Part shown: in pieces, positions 8,498 to 17,554 of the stretch | How the letters are laid out: the number at the start of each line of letters is the position of its first letter | Position numbering within the stretch: the stretch's first letter is position 1 | Translations under genes and position numbers: made by a program | DNA from: Physcocola sp002396385 | Lineage (GTDB): Bacteria; Bacteroidota; Bacteroidia; Bacteroidales; Paludibacteraceae | DNA: 38,594 nt | Direction: 5' to 3' | NCBI GenBank assembly: GCA_946535435.1 | Contig: CAMNDM010000036.1 | Location: 1-38,594, forward strand | The notes under the pieces: model-generated | Told to the model about the DNA's origin: nothing | The model's database searches: none | What the model saw: the letters and a program-made list of their open reading frames with translations, nothing else

Positions 8498-9949
8498 TTA
8501 ATAGTTGTATTTTTCCTCTATTTTCTGTTCGCGGTGAACCAGGTCTACTTTTACTCCGAATTTACGGGCGATGTGCTCGGCGGTGTGCTGGGCTGAATAC
8601 ACCGAACGGTGCTGGCCGCCGGTGCAGCCGAAACAGAACATCAGGCTGCTGAATCCTCTTTCCAGGTAGCGCGCCACGTGTGCGTCGGCTAGCGAGTAGA
8701 CGCTTTCCAGAAACTTTAAAATTTCTCCGTCTTTTTCCAAAAAGTCTATTACCGCCTGGTCGCGGCCGGTCAGTGGCTTATACTGGTCGTATTTGCCCGG
8801 GTTGTGGAAGCCCCGGCAGTCGAAAACGTAGCCTCCTCCGTTTCCGCTCTCGTCTTCTGGTATGCCTTTCTTATAACTGAAACTGTATACTTTTACGGTT
8901 AGTTTGCTGTTGTCGGTCTCTTTCATGTCTTTTAGCTGTAATTCTTCTTTCACGCTTAGCCTGGTCAGCACATCTTTCAGGTGAGGGTAGTCGTCTGCGG
9001 CAGTGGTTTGTAGCAGTTCTTTCAAATTTTTTATGGCGTAGGGTATGCTCTCTATAAAGTGCCGTTTTTTCTCGATAAGGCCCCTGAAGCCGTAGGCCCC
9101 TAACACTTGCAGTGTTCTGAACAGTACCATCTCCATGAGCAGGTGGTCGAATGTCTCGCGTGGAAGTACGACGTATTTCCGCAGCGCCTCGTAATAGGTG
9201 TCGGTCAACTGCTTTTTCACGTTTTGGGGCAGGTTGGCTTTTGCCTGCCAGACGAACGACGCCACATCGTAGAGGAATGGACCTTTCCGGCCGCCCTGGT
9301 AGTCTATGAAGTAGGGCTTCCCGTCTTTCAGCATTACGTTACGGCTCTGGAAGTCCCTTACCATAAAGTTGTGGTAGGGGGTCCGCAGTATGTTGCCGGC
9401 CAGCCGTTCGAAATCGTCTTCCAGTTGTGGCTCGCTGAAACCGACGTTCTGCAATTTCAGGAAGCAGTATTTGAAGTAGTTCAAGTCCCACATTATGGCC
9501 CTTCTGTCCATTTCTGCCTGCGGATAGCATTTGCCGAAGTCCAGGTCGGCTCCGCCCTCGAACTGCAGCGCGGGCAGGCTGGCTATTGCCTGTTGCAGGT
9601 GTTGCGTTTCCTCTGCGCTAAACACGCCGGTCTTTATTCCGTTGGCTATGGCGTTGTAGAGTGGGGTGTCGCCCAAGTCTTCCTGTATGTAGGCCATGTG
9701 GTCTTCGCTTGCCGCTATGAATGCGGGTACGGGCAGGCCTTTCCCCTTGAAATGTTCCGATAGGTAGATGAAGGCTTCGTTTTCTTTCCGGTCTTCTCCG
9801 ATGACGCCTATGCAGCTGTCGCCGCCTGGGGTCCTTGTCAGTCGGTAGTATTTACGGTTCGAGCCCTCGCCCTTTATCAGTTTGTTCGCCCATGTGCCCG
9901 GACCTATATGTTCGCGGCATAATGCTGCCAGTATGTCTGTGTCGCCCAT
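8498..9949 (-). CDS. Phosphotransferase (APH-fold kinase) fused to a RapZ C-terminal domain
   Basis: A 483-residue two-domain protein. Residues about 10-340 are an aminoglycoside-phosphotransferase/choline-kinase fold: catalytic D199 and N204 in VRDFQSRNVML, and metal-binding D216 in FIDYQGGRKGP. Residues about 350-475 match the C-terminal domain of RapZ, including the signature GCTGGQHRSV at 441-450. In Proteobacteria that domain senses glucosamine-6-phosphate and guides RNase E to small RNAs. The kinase half resembles sugar kinases of cell-wall recycling such as AmgK. The fusion is known in Bacteroidetes but its substrate is not. A joint role in amino-sugar metabolism is inference. It is the first gene of the run leading to ruvC, with a -7 box at 10051-10058. 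Confidence 0.85.
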   Translation of the reverse strand: MGDTDILAALCREHIGPGTWANKLIKGEGSNRKYYRLTRTPGGDSCIGVIGEDRKENEAFIYLSEHFKGKGLPVPAFIAASEDHMAYIQEDLGDTPLYNAIANGIKTGVFSAEETQHLQQAIASLPALQFEGGADLDFGKCYPQAEMDRRAIMWDLNYFKYCFLKLQNVGFSEPQLEDDFERLAGNILRTPYHNFMVRDFQSRNVMLKDGKPYFIDYQGGRKGPFLYDVASFVWQAKANLPQNVKKQLTDTYYEALRKYVVLPRETFDHLLMEMVLFRTLQVLGAYGFRGLIEKKRHFIESIPYAIKNLKELLQTTAADDYPHLKDVLTRLSVKEELQLKDMKETDNSKLTVKVYSFSYKKGIPEDESGNGGGYVFDCRGFHNPGKYDQYKPLTGRDQAVIDFLEKDGEILKFLESVYSLADAHVARYLERGFSSLMFCFGCTGGQHRSVYSAQHTAEHIARKFGVKVDLVHREQKIEEKYNY

Positions 9950-10050
9950 CTTTTTTATTTGTAGCTGGTTCCATTCTGTTTAAAGGTTTTTGTGTGGTAT
10001 TCCCTTAACGAATGTTATTTTTTGTAACCTTATTTTACATTTTCCAGTTC

Positions 10051-10058
10051 CAAAGTTA
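10051..10058 (-). promoter_or_regulatory. -7 promoter box for the phosphotransferase-RapZ / DUF4286 / ruvC run
   Basis: The minus strand reads TAACTTTG, a full TAnnTTTG match. It implies a 5' untranslated region of roughly 95 bases. It stands back to back with the nadB box 20 bases away. Confidence 0.5.
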
Positions 10059-10078
10059 CCATTTTTAATTTAATGTGC

Positions 10079-10086
10079 TACTTTTG
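10079..10086 (+). promoter_or_regulatory. -7 promoter box for nadB
   Basis: The plus strand reads TACTTTTG, a full TAnnTTTG match, 42 bases ahead of the nadB ATG. No good -33 TTTG is seen. Confidence 0.55.
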
Positions 10087-10127
10087 TCTTATCTCAGAAT
10101 TTACATTTAGGTACTTATATTGATAAA

Positions 10128-11750
10128 ATGATAAAGAAATTCGATTTCTTGATAATTGGTTCGGGCGTGGCTGGCATGAGTTATGCCTTGAAGGTCGCTC
10201 GCGCGAGGAAGGGGTCTATCGCCCTTATTTGCAAGTCCGATATGGGCGAGGCTAACACCGATAAGGCGCAGGGCGGCGTTTCGTCTGTAACTGATTTCAG
10301 TGTTGACACTTTTGAAAAACACATTAACGATACCATTGTTGCGGGTGATTTTATTTCTGACCTGGCTGCTGTTGAACAGGTGGTTAAGAATGCGCCCGGG
10401 CAAATTAAGGAATTGGTTGACTGGGGCGTGAATTTCGACAGAAAGGCTGACGGCTCTTTCGATTTGCACCGTGAGGGCGGACACTCTGAATTCCGTATCC
10501 TTCACCATGCCGACGACACCGGACATGAAATACAGCGCGGACTGATGGAGGCTGTGAGAAACACTCCCGAAATAACTGTACTGGAAAACCATTTTGCAGT
10601 GGAAATCATCACCCAACACCATTTGGGTATGGAGGTCACACGCCGCACACCGAACATCGAGTGCTATGGCGCCTACGTCCTCGACTGTAACACGGGTAAA
10701 ATCGACACCTACCTGTCGAAGGTGACCCTGATGGCTACTGGCGGTACGGGGTCGGTTTATGCGACTACCACAAACCCTAATGTGGCTACTGGCGATGGCA
10801 TCGCCATGGTTTACCGTGCCAAAGGTACGGTGAAGGATATGGAATTTGTACAGTTCCACCCAACAGCCCTCTATAACCCCGACGAGTCGCATCCGGCTTA
10901 CCTGATTACAGAGGCCATGCGCGGTTTTGGCGGCATTTTGCGCCTGCCTACCGGCGAAACCTTTATGGAGAAGTACGACGAACGCCTTTCGCTGGCTCCG
11001 CGCGATATTGTTGCCCGTGCTATCGATAAGGAAATGAAAATTCACGGTATCGACCATGTCTGTCTCGATGTCACTCATAAGGACCCCGAGGATGTGAAGC
11101 ACCATTTCCCTAACATTTATGCGAAATGCCTGAGTATTGGTATCGATATCACTAAGGAATACATTCCTGTTGTGCCTTGCGCCCACTATATGTGTGGTGG
11201 TATCAAGGTCGACACCAACGCCTGCTCCAGCATCAAACGCCTTTATGCGGTGGGTGAGTGTTCGTGCACGGGGTTGCATGGTGGTAACCGTCTGGCAAGT
11301 AACTCGCTTATCGAGGCGGTTGTTTATGCCGATGCTGCCGCTAAACACAGCTTGTCGGTCATCGATAGCTATTCTTTCAACGAGGCAGTGCCTGAATGGA
11401 ACGACGAAGGGACCCTCTCGAACGAGGAAAAGGTGCTTATTGCGCAAGATGTGAAGGAAGTCGGACAAATTATGAGCAACTATGTGGGCATCGTCAGAAG
11501 CGACCTGCGTTTGAAAAGGGCTTGGGACCGACTCGACCTCATTTACGAGGAAACCGAAGCGCTCTTTAAACGTGTTAAGGCCAACCGGAGCATTTGCGAA
11601 TTGAGGAATATGGTTAATGTGGGCTATCTTATTACCCGACAGGCTATTGACAGAAAAGAAAGCCGGGGCCTGCATTTTACTATCGACTATCCGAACCGCG
11701 ACGAGCGCAACGATTTGTACGATGCCTCGAAATTCGATAAGGCATTCTAA
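10128..11750 (+). CDS. nadB: L-aspartate oxidase NadB
   Basis: A 540-residue flavoenzyme that oxidises L-aspartate to iminoaspartate, the first step of de novo NAD synthesis. The FAD-binding GxGxxG is at 12-17 (IIGSGVAGMSYAL), followed by the ANTDKAQGGVSS segment. Active-site blocks typical of the succinate dehydrogenase/NadB family follow: HREGGHSEFRILHHADDTG, FVQFHPTAL, LAPRDIVARAID and the C-terminal FAD loop HGGNRLASNSLIEA. The length is normal. The partner genes nadA and nadC are not in this window. It has its own promoter box and a strong terminator, so it is probably monocistronic. Confidence 0.96.
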   Translation: MIKKFDFLIIGSGVAGMSYALKVARARKGSIALICKSDMGEANTDKAQGGVSSVTDFSVDTFEKHINDTIVAGDFISDLAAVEQVVKNAPGQIKELVDWGVNFDRKADGSFDLHREGGHSEFRILHHADDTGHEIQRGLMEAVRNTPEITVLENHFAVEIITQHHLGMEVTRRTPNIECYGAYVLDCNTGKIDTYLSKVTLMATGGTGSVYATTTNPNVATGDGIAMVYRAKGTVKDMEFVQFHPTALYNPDESHPAYLITEAMRGFGGILRLPTGETFMEKYDERLSLAPRDIVARAIDKEMKIHGIDHVCLDVTHKDPEDVKHHFPNIYAKCLSIGIDITKEYIPVVPCAHYMCGGIKVDTNACSSIKRLYAVGECSCTGLHGGNRLASNSLIEAVVYADAAAKHSLSVIDSYSFNEAVPEWNDEGTLSNEEKVLIAQDVKEVGQIMSNYVGIVRSDLRLKRAWDRLDLIYEETEALFKRVKANRSICELRNMVNVGYLITRQAIDRKESRGLHFTIDYPNRDERNDLYDASKFDKAF

Positions 11751-11763
11751 AATACAGAAAATG

Positions 11764-11814
11764 AAAGCAGTGTGTCTTTTGGTCTTCTGATACACTGCTT
11801 TTGTTATTTTTTCT
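11764..11814 (+). terminator. Rho-independent terminator of nadB
   Basis: A 10-bp perfect stem, AAAGCAGTGT at 11764-11773 with ACACTGCTTT at 11792-11801, is followed by a T-rich tail (TGTTATTTTTTC). It starts 13 bases past the nadB stop. Confidence 0.85.
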
Positions 11815-11852
11815 TGTGCGCTGACCGCTTTTTTATTAGATGGCTGATTTAG

Positions 11853-11882
11853 TTGTGTTTTGTGTTTTTTTTAATAAATTTG
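11853..11882 (+). promoter_or_regulatory. Promoter of the Crp/Fnr regulator gene
   Basis: The -7 box TAAATTTG lies at 11875-11882 and a TTG at 11853-11855 sits 19 bases upstream, close to Bacteroidetes -33/-7 spacing. The ATG follows 18 bases after the box. Confidence 0.6.
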
Positions 11883-11900
11883 TAGAAAAATCGGATTAAT

Positions 11901-12602
11901 ATGGCAAAGACCCCTAAAGTCGAGTATCAAAGCATTGATGAGGTTTCTGATGTTTGGAAAATATTGACCAAAGAACAGTTGAAGTTCTTGAAGGAGAACG
12001 TTATCGTTCAGAATTACAAGAAGAACCAGATTATTTACTGTGAGGGTGATACTCCGACGTTGGTTTATTGTGTTGTAAAGGGTAAGGTGAAAATCTATAA
12101 AACCGGTGTTGGCGGACGCAGCCAGATCGTTCGTATGGTTAAACCGTTCGAAATGCTGGGTTATAGGGCTATGTTTGCCGAAGAAGATTTTGTGACGGCT
12201 GCTTGCGCCTTTGAAGCCACTACAATCTACGCTATACCTAAAGCCGTTATCCATAAACTGATTTCTGAAAATAAAGACCTCGCCTGGTATTTTATTCAGG
12301 CTCTGGCTGTCGATTTGGGTATTGCCGACAAACGTGCTGTCAGTCTTACCCAGAAACACATTCGTGGCCGTCTGGCCGAATCGTTGCTTTTCTTGAAAGA
12401 TAGTTATGGCGTGGAATCTGATGGAGAAACCATCAGCATTTTCCTCTCTCGTGAAGACTTGGCCAACCTCTCTAATATGACCACTTCTAACGCTATTAGA
12501 ACTCTTTCTACTTTTGTCGCCGAAAATCTTATTTCGCTCGACGGACGTAAAATTAAGATTATCGACGAGGAACAACTCCGTAAGATTAGCAAGATAGGGT
12601 AG
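11901..12602 (+). CDS. Crp/Fnr family transcriptional regulator
   Basis: A 233-residue protein. Residues about 25-140 form the cyclic-nucleotide-binding-like beta barrel (KKNQIIYCEGDTPTLVYCVV, then GKVKIYKTG). A long dimer helix follows at about 140-165. A Crp-type winged helix fills about 170-230, with the recognition region LSREDLANLSNMTTSNAIRT. No Fe-S cysteine set like that of Fnr is present, so the ligand is unknown. It is close to the 220-235 residues usual for Bacteroidetes members of this family. Only 31 bases separate it from mfd, so the two may share a transcript. What it controls cannot be told from this window. Confidence 0.85.
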   Translation: MAKTPKVEYQSIDEVSDVWKILTKEQLKFLKENVIVQNYKKNQIIYCEGDTPTLVYCVVKGKVKIYKTGVGGRSQIVRMVKPFEMLGYRAMFAEEDFVTAACAFEATTIYAIPKAVIHKLISENKDLAWYFIQALAVDLGIADKRAVSLTQKHIRGRLAESLLFLKDSYGVESDGETISIFLSREDLANLSNMTTSNAIRTLSTFVAENLISLDGRKIKIIDEEQLRKISKIG

Positions 12603-12633
12603 TCTCTGTCTGCTTCGATCGCTTACTCTTGAT

Positions 12634-15600
12634 ATGGATATTGCCGATTTACTTCTTTTTCAGGATAAACATCCGCAACTGAATAAGTTCAACTCGTGGT
12701 TCGCCGCCAACAAAAATCAGCGTATTTGGCTGAAGGGTATGGCGGGTTCTTATAATGCGGTCTTTTTTTCGGCCGCTTTTCACGAAATTAACAAAAACAT
12801 CCTCTTTGTTCTTGATAATCAGGAAGACGCTGCTTATTTTTATAACGATCTGGTTCAAATAACGGGCGGACTTGATGTCTTCTTTTTCCCTTCCTCCTAT
12901 AAGCGTGGGGTCAAATATGGCGAAAAGGATTCGGGTAACGAGGTTATGCGGACCGAAACCCTTAACGCGCTGAATGTCTCTGCCGATTGTGCTATGGTGG
13001 TGACTTATCCCGAAGCGTTGTTTGAACGGGTCGTCTCTGTTGCCTCTTTGCAGACAAAAACGCTGTCGGTTGGTGTCAAACAGCGTATCACCATGTCGGC
13101 GGTTAAGATGGAATTGTTGAAGTTCGGTTTTGAACAGGTCGACTTCGTTTTCCAACCCGGCCAGTTCTCTGTGAGGGGCTCTATTCTCGATGTTTTCTCC
13201 TACTCGTCCGACTATCCGTTCCGTATTGACTTTTTCGGTGACGAGGTCGACTCGATACGTATGTTCGAGGTCGACACCCAGTTGTCGAAGGAGCGGAAAG
13301 AAAAAATCTCTATCGTTTCTGATGTCAATTCTGGTGCTGTGGAAAGTATTCCTTTTCTTCAGTTTATACCACAAGATACTTTATTGGCTTTTTCCGATTA
13401 TAACTTCTCATGCGACAGCATTAGCAAACTCTGTGACGAGAATCCTGCCTTCGAAAAGGCTTTCTCTTATGACGAGTTTGTGGGCTTGACCGCCAATTTC
13501 AAAATTGCCGAATTTGGCTTGCATAACGCTTTCACCGACTCTGCTATTCTTGAGTTCCATATTTCCCCACAACCGGTGTTCAATAAGAACTTCGAGCTGA
13601 TAGCCGACAATTTTTGTCAGATGTCGGACCTGAAGTTCAAAATATATGTTATGGCGTCGAATCCTCACCAAACCGACAGGTTGAAGGCTATTTTCGACGA
13701 CATGCAGCGGCCTGTCTCCTTTGTCCCCGTCCAAAAAACACTGCATCAGGGCTTTGTCGACAACGACCTGCGACTGTGCTGTTATACCGACCACCAGATT
13801 TTCGACCGCTTCCATAAATACAGCCTGTCTTCCGAAAGGGCTAGGGCCGGTAAGGCCGCTATGACACTGAAAATGTTGAAGACTTTGCAGGTCGGCGACT
13901 ATGTCGCACATATCGATTTCGGTATTGGTAGGTTTGGCGGACTTATGACCATGGACATTAACGGGAAGAAGCAGGAGGTTATAAAACTTATATACAAAGA
14001 CGACGATTTGGTCTTCATCAGCATTCATGCCTTACACAAAATCTCTAAATATAGAGGGAAGGAAGGCGAGGAACCTAGGATTAACAAACTGGGTACGGGC
14101 GCCTGGCAGGCGTTGAAAGACCGGACGAAGAAAAAGGTTAAGGACATTGCGCGTGACCTTATTGCACTTTATGCGCGGCGGAGACAGGAACGGGGGTTCG
14201 CTTTCTCGCCCGACAGTTTCTTGCAGCAGGAGTTGGAGTCTTCGTTTATTTATGAAGATACGCCCGACCAGTTGAAGGCGACTGCCGATGTGAAAAAGGA
14301 TATGGAGAAGGACGAGCCGATGGACCGCCTTATTTGTGGTGATGTGGGTTTCGGAAAAACCGAAATCGCTATCCGCGCTGCCTATAAGGCCGTTGCCGAC
14401 AATAAGCAGGTGGCGGTGCTTGTTCCTACTACGGTCTTGGCTTTCCAACACTTCCAAACGTTCTCGGAAAGGCTCAAGGGCATGTCGTGCCGGGTCGACT
14501 ATCTGAGCCGTACCCGTTCTGCTAAGGCTACTAAGGAGGTCTTGCAGGATTTGGCCGCCGGAAAAATTGACATTATTATCGGTACCCATAAACTGATTGG
14601 TAAAACCGTTAAATTTAAAGATTTGGGCTTGTTGGTTATCGACGAGGAACAGAAATTCGGTGTCTCTACCAAGGAGAAAATCCGACAAATGAAGGTCAAT
14701 GTCGATACGCTGACGCTGACCGCTACTCCTATCCCAAGAACTCTGCAGTTCTCGCTCATGGGGGCACGCGACTTGTCGATTATGACGACTCCGCCGCCTA
14801 ACCGGTATCCTGTGCAAACCGAATTGTCGGTTTTCAATGAAGCCGTTATCCGCGACGCTATCCAATTCGAACTGAACCGTAACGGACAGGTCTTTTTCGT
14901 GAGCAATAGAATTGCTTCGCTCCTCCCTCTGAAAGATATGATTAACAGGCTCGTTCCGTCTGCCCGGGTCGTTATTGGACATGGACAGATGCCGGGTGAG
15001 GAATTGGAAAAGGTGGTGCTCGATTTCCTGAATTTCGACTACGACGTTCTATTGTCTACTTCTATCATTGAATCGGGTATCGACATCTCTAACTGTAATA
15101 CGATTATTATTAACGATGCCCAAAATTTCGGTTTGAGCGACTTGCACCAACTCAGGGGACGTGTTGGCCGTAGCAACCGGAGGGCGTTCTGTTACTTGCT
15201 TTCTCCTCCGCTTTCTGCATTACCCGATGAAAGCCGTCGCAGGCTCGAGACCATCGAGATGTTCTCTGACTTGGGCAGCGGGTTCAATATCGCTATGCAG
15301 GATTTGGACATACGTGGGGCGGGTAACTTGCTGGGTGCTGAGCAAAGCGGATTTATTGCCGACCTCGGTTACGAAACCTATCATAAAATTCTGAATGAGG
15401 CGGTCGATGAACTTAAAAATGAAGAGTTCGCCGATGTCTATGCCAATGAGGCTGACGTTATAGGGGATAACGAGTCTTTTGTTTCCGACTGCCAGATGGA
15501 AACCGATATGGAACTGATGTTCCCGGCCGAATACATCAGCAATGTGTCGGAACGTATGAACCTTTACCGCGATTTAGATACGGTCAGAGACGAGGCTGAG

Positions 15601-15933
15601 TTGCAAAAGTTTCAAGATAACCTTGTCGACCGTTTCGGACCGCTTCCCGAACAGGCGCAAAACCTTATGCTCTTGGTCCGTCTCAGGTGGCTGGCTATTG
15701 CTTTGGGATTTGAAAAACTGGTGCTGAAAAACACGCATATGACGGCTTTCCTCATATCGGCACAAAACTCTCCCTATTTCAAGTCGCAGACGTTTGGTAA
15801 CATTATCGATTATGTGGTGTCGCATCCTGCCCAATGCACTTTCAAGGGGGCTGGCAACCATGCTGTCGTGTTTAACGGTGTTCCTTCTGTCGCTACGGCT
15901 ATTACTATCCTGCAAACTATAACTTCGAAATAG
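12634..15933 (+). CDS. mfd: Transcription-repair coupling factor Mfd
   Basis: A 1099-residue DNA translocase that removes stalled RNA polymerase and recruits UvrA to the lesion. The N-terminal part resembles UvrB and carries the UvrA-binding region. The RNA-polymerase-interaction domain begins near residue 414 (LQVGDYVAHIDFGIGRFGG). The helicase part has Walker A GDVGFGKTE at about 568-576, the DEEQ box in IDEEQKFGV near 670, and the RecG-like motif GRVGRSNRRAFCYLL. A TRCF C-terminal domain closes the protein. The length is slightly short but typical for Bacteroidetes. One base separates its stop from the next gene, suggesting coupled transcription. Confidence 0.97.
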   Translation: MDIADLLLFQDKHPQLNKFNSWFAANKNQRIWLKGMAGSYNAVFFSAAFHEINKNILFVLDNQEDAAYFYNDLVQITGGLDVFFFPSSYKRGVKYGEKDSGNEVMRTETLNALNVSADCAMVVTYPEALFERVVSVASLQTKTLSVGVKQRITMSAVKMELLKFGFEQVDFVFQPGQFSVRGSILDVFSYSSDYPFRIDFFGDEVDSIRMFEVDTQLSKERKEKISIVSDVNSGAVESIPFLQFIPQDTLLAFSDYNFSCDSISKLCDENPAFEKAFSYDEFVGLTANFKIAEFGLHNAFTDSAILEFHISPQPVFNKNFELIADNFCQMSDLKFKIYVMASNPHQTDRLKAIFDDMQRPVSFVPVQKTLHQGFVDNDLRLCCYTDHQIFDRFHKYSLSSERARAGKAAMTLKMLKTLQVGDYVAHIDFGIGRFGGLMTMDINGKKQEVIKLIYKDDDLVFISIHALHKISKYRGKEGEEPRINKLGTGAWQALKDRTKKKVKDIARDLIALYARRRQERGFAFSPDSFLQQELESSFIYEDTPDQLKATADVKKDMEKDEPMDRLICGDVGFGKTEIAIRAAYKAVADNKQVAVLVPTTVLAFQHFQTFSERLKGMSCRVDYLSRTRSAKATKEVLQDLAAGKIDIIIGTHKLIGKTVKFKDLGLLVIDEEQKFGVSTKEKIRQMKVNVDTLTLTATPIPRTLQFSLMGARDLSIMTTPPPNRYPVQTELSVFNEAVIRDAIQFELNRNGQVFFVSNRIASLLPLKDMINRLVPSARVVIGHGQMPGEELEKVVLDFLNFDYDVLLSTSIIESGIDISNCNTIIINDAQNFGLSDLHQLRGRVGRSNRRAFCYLLSPPLSALPDESRRRLETIEMFSDLGSGFNIAMQDLDIRGAGNLLGAEQSGFIADLGYETYHKILNEAVDELKNEEFADVYANEADVIGDNESFVSDCQMETDMELMFPAEYISNVSERMNLYRDLDTVRDEAELQKFQDNLVDRFGPLPEQAQNLMLLVRLRWLAIALGFEKLVLKNTHMTAFLISAQNSPYFKSQTFGNIIDYVVSHPAQCTFKGAGNHAVVFNGVPSVATAITILQTITSK

Positions 15934-15934
15934 T

Positions 15935-16471
15935 ATGGCTAAGGTTACTGTACTTATGGGGAGCCCGAGGCGATGCGGTAATACGGCCAGACTGGTGCGT
16001 GCCTTTGCCGACGGACTTGATGCGCGGCACGAATTTGAAATCTTGAATGTGGCCCAACTCGACATTCATCCGTGCCTAGGCTGTAATGCCTGTTTCCACA
16101 ATGCTGGCCACCTTTGCCCGCAACCCGACGATATGGCGCGTGTTTACAGGGTCTTGGCCGATACCGACGTTCTGGTGGTGGCTACTCCGGTCTATTTTTA
16201 TGGTATAAGTGCCCAACTTAAAATGCTTGTCGACCGTCTGCACAATCCAATCCGCAATAGTTTCCGAATCTCTCGGATGGTTTTGTTGGCCGTGGGGGCG
16301 GCTACGTTACCCCAGTTGTTCGATTCCATTGTCATGCAATACAGGTTGTGCCTCCATTTTTTCCATCTGCGCGATCTCGGTTCTGTGTTGGTGCGCGGTG
16401 TTAAAGAGGCGGGCGACATTGAAGGGAATGCTGCCTTAGACGAGGCGTGTCGCCTTGCGTCTACTGTTTAG
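15935..16471 (+). CDS. NAD(P)H-dependent flavoprotein with a compact Fe-S cysteine motif
   Basis: A 178-residue flavodoxin-fold protein. The FMN phosphate loop is GSPRRCGNT at 9-17. Cys47, 50, 53 and 61 (CLGCNACF followed by GHLCP) give a CX2CX2CX7C pattern like that of archaeal and bacterial iron-sulfur flavoproteins. The segment VVATPVYFYGISAQLKMLVD is typical of the NADPH-dependent FMN reductase/ISF family. Such proteins shuttle electrons or reduce quinones or oxygen; the substrate is unknown here. It starts 1 base after mfd and its stop codon overlaps the stop of rnz on the opposite strand (convergent overlap at 16468-16471). Confidence 0.8.
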   Translation: MAKVTVLMGSPRRCGNTARLVRAFADGLDARHEFEILNVAQLDIHPCLGCNACFHNAGHLCPQPDDMARVYRVLADTDVLVVATPVYFYGISAQLKMLVDRLHNPIRNSFRISRMVLLAVGAATLPQLFDSIVMQYRLCLHFFHLRDLGSVLVRGVKEAGDIEGNAALDEACRLASTV

Positions 16472-17385
16472 AACCAGTAGCTTTTCTTCTCTTCCGCCAA
16501 CTGGCTGTTCTTGAATATGGCTTTTGCCTCGTCGAGTAGGGGGCTGAAGTCGGTATAGCGGGCCGATATGTGGCCTATAATCAATTGTTTTACTTTGGCT
16601 TTCCTGGCTATTTCTGCCGCTTGGGCGGCGGTGCTGTGTTGCGTCTCTTTCGCACGCAGTTTGTGCTCGCTTAAGAAAGTCGCCTCGTGGTATAGGCAGT
16701 CGGCGTTCTCAATTAACGGAAGCATCTTCTCGTTGTAGGCCGTGTCGCTGCAGTACACGTATTTCTTACTGGGGTCGGCTGGCAGAGTGAGTTCCGAGTT
16801 GGGAACCACAACCCCTTCTTCGGTTACGTAATCCATACCATTCTTTATATTTAAGTATTGTGAGATTGGAACGCCGTATTGGTCGGCCTTCTCCTTGCGA
16901 AGGTGGAGGGGCTTGGGCTTTTCCTCGAAAATGAATCCGCTGCTCGGAATAGAGTGCTTAAGCGGAAAAGCGGTTACTTTTATGGCCTTGTCTTCATAAA
17001 TGGTCGATGTGTGGAACGGGTCAACCGGGTGAAAGGAAATAGGGTAGCCGAAATCTTCTCCGAAAAATTCGGTTTGTTGCGTTATATATTTCTCCAATCC
17101 GGCATGCGCGTATATGTTCAATTCGCCTTTCCGGCCCAGCATGCCGAGTGTCGACAACAATCCTGGTAATCCTAATATATGGTCTCCGTGAAGGTGTGAG
17201 ATGAAAATGTGGTTCAGCCTGGCAAGTGCGATGTCAAGTTGTCTGATGGCGATTTGCGTGCCCTCGCCACAGTCTATTAGCATCAGTTTGTTGTGAATCC
17301 CTAATATTTGTGAACTCTGGTTGGCCAGTTTCGATGGCAGTGCCGAGCCTCTACCTAATATGGTAAGTTTCAGTTTGTCGGGCAT
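16468..17385 (-). CDS. rnz: Ribonuclease Z
   Basis: A 305-residue metallo-beta-lactamase-fold endonuclease that trims tRNA 3' ends. The zinc motif HxHxDH is intact as HLHGDH at 64-69 (FISHLHGDHILGLPGLLSTL). Further ligands appear in YCSDTAYNEK and in the C-terminal HISARY block. The N-terminal LTILGRGSALP and the EGTQIAIRQ segment are family hallmarks. The length matches long-standing bacterial RNase Z (about 305). It converges on the flavoprotein gene with overlapping stops. Upstream only a near-match promoter box (TAATTTTA, 17404-17411) is seen. Confidence 0.95.
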   Translation of the reverse strand: MPDKLKLTILGRGSALPSKLANQSSQILGIHNKLMLIDCGEGTQIAIRQLDIALARLNHIFISHLHGDHILGLPGLLSTLGMLGRKGELNIYAHAGLEKYITQQTEFFGEDFGYPISFHPVDPFHTSTIYEDKAIKVTAFPLKHSIPSSGFIFEEKPKPLHLRKEKADQYGVPISQYLNIKNGMDYVTEEGVVVPNSELTLPADPSKKYVYCSDTAYNEKMLPLIENADCLYHEATFLSEHKLRAKETQHSTAAQAAEIARKAKVKQLIIGHISARYTDFSPLLDEAKAIFKNSQLAEEKKSYWF

Positions 17386-17486
17386 GAAATACTAAATTTT
17401 CCATAAAATTAGCGATAAAATGTGGTTTTTATGCGCTTTTATTGAAAAAATGGAGACTTTGAGTGCTGGTTCTCATTTATTTTTAG

Positions 17487-17494
17487 TAATTTTG
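17487..17494 (+). promoter_or_regulatory. -7 promoter box for rpsA
   Basis: TAATTTTG is a full TAnnTTTG match 60 bases ahead of the rpsA ATG. A TTTG at 17458-17461 lies 25 bases upstream, rather far for a -33 element. Confidence 0.55.
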
Positions 17495-17554
17495 CACCCG
17501 ATTTTATACACATAATGTCAAACCACTAATTTTAATTTTTTTTATTCATTTAAA

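Noticed and set aside
10107..11795. A 562-codon open frame on the minus strand
   Set aside because: It is antisense to the well-supported nadB gene and shows no protein-family features.
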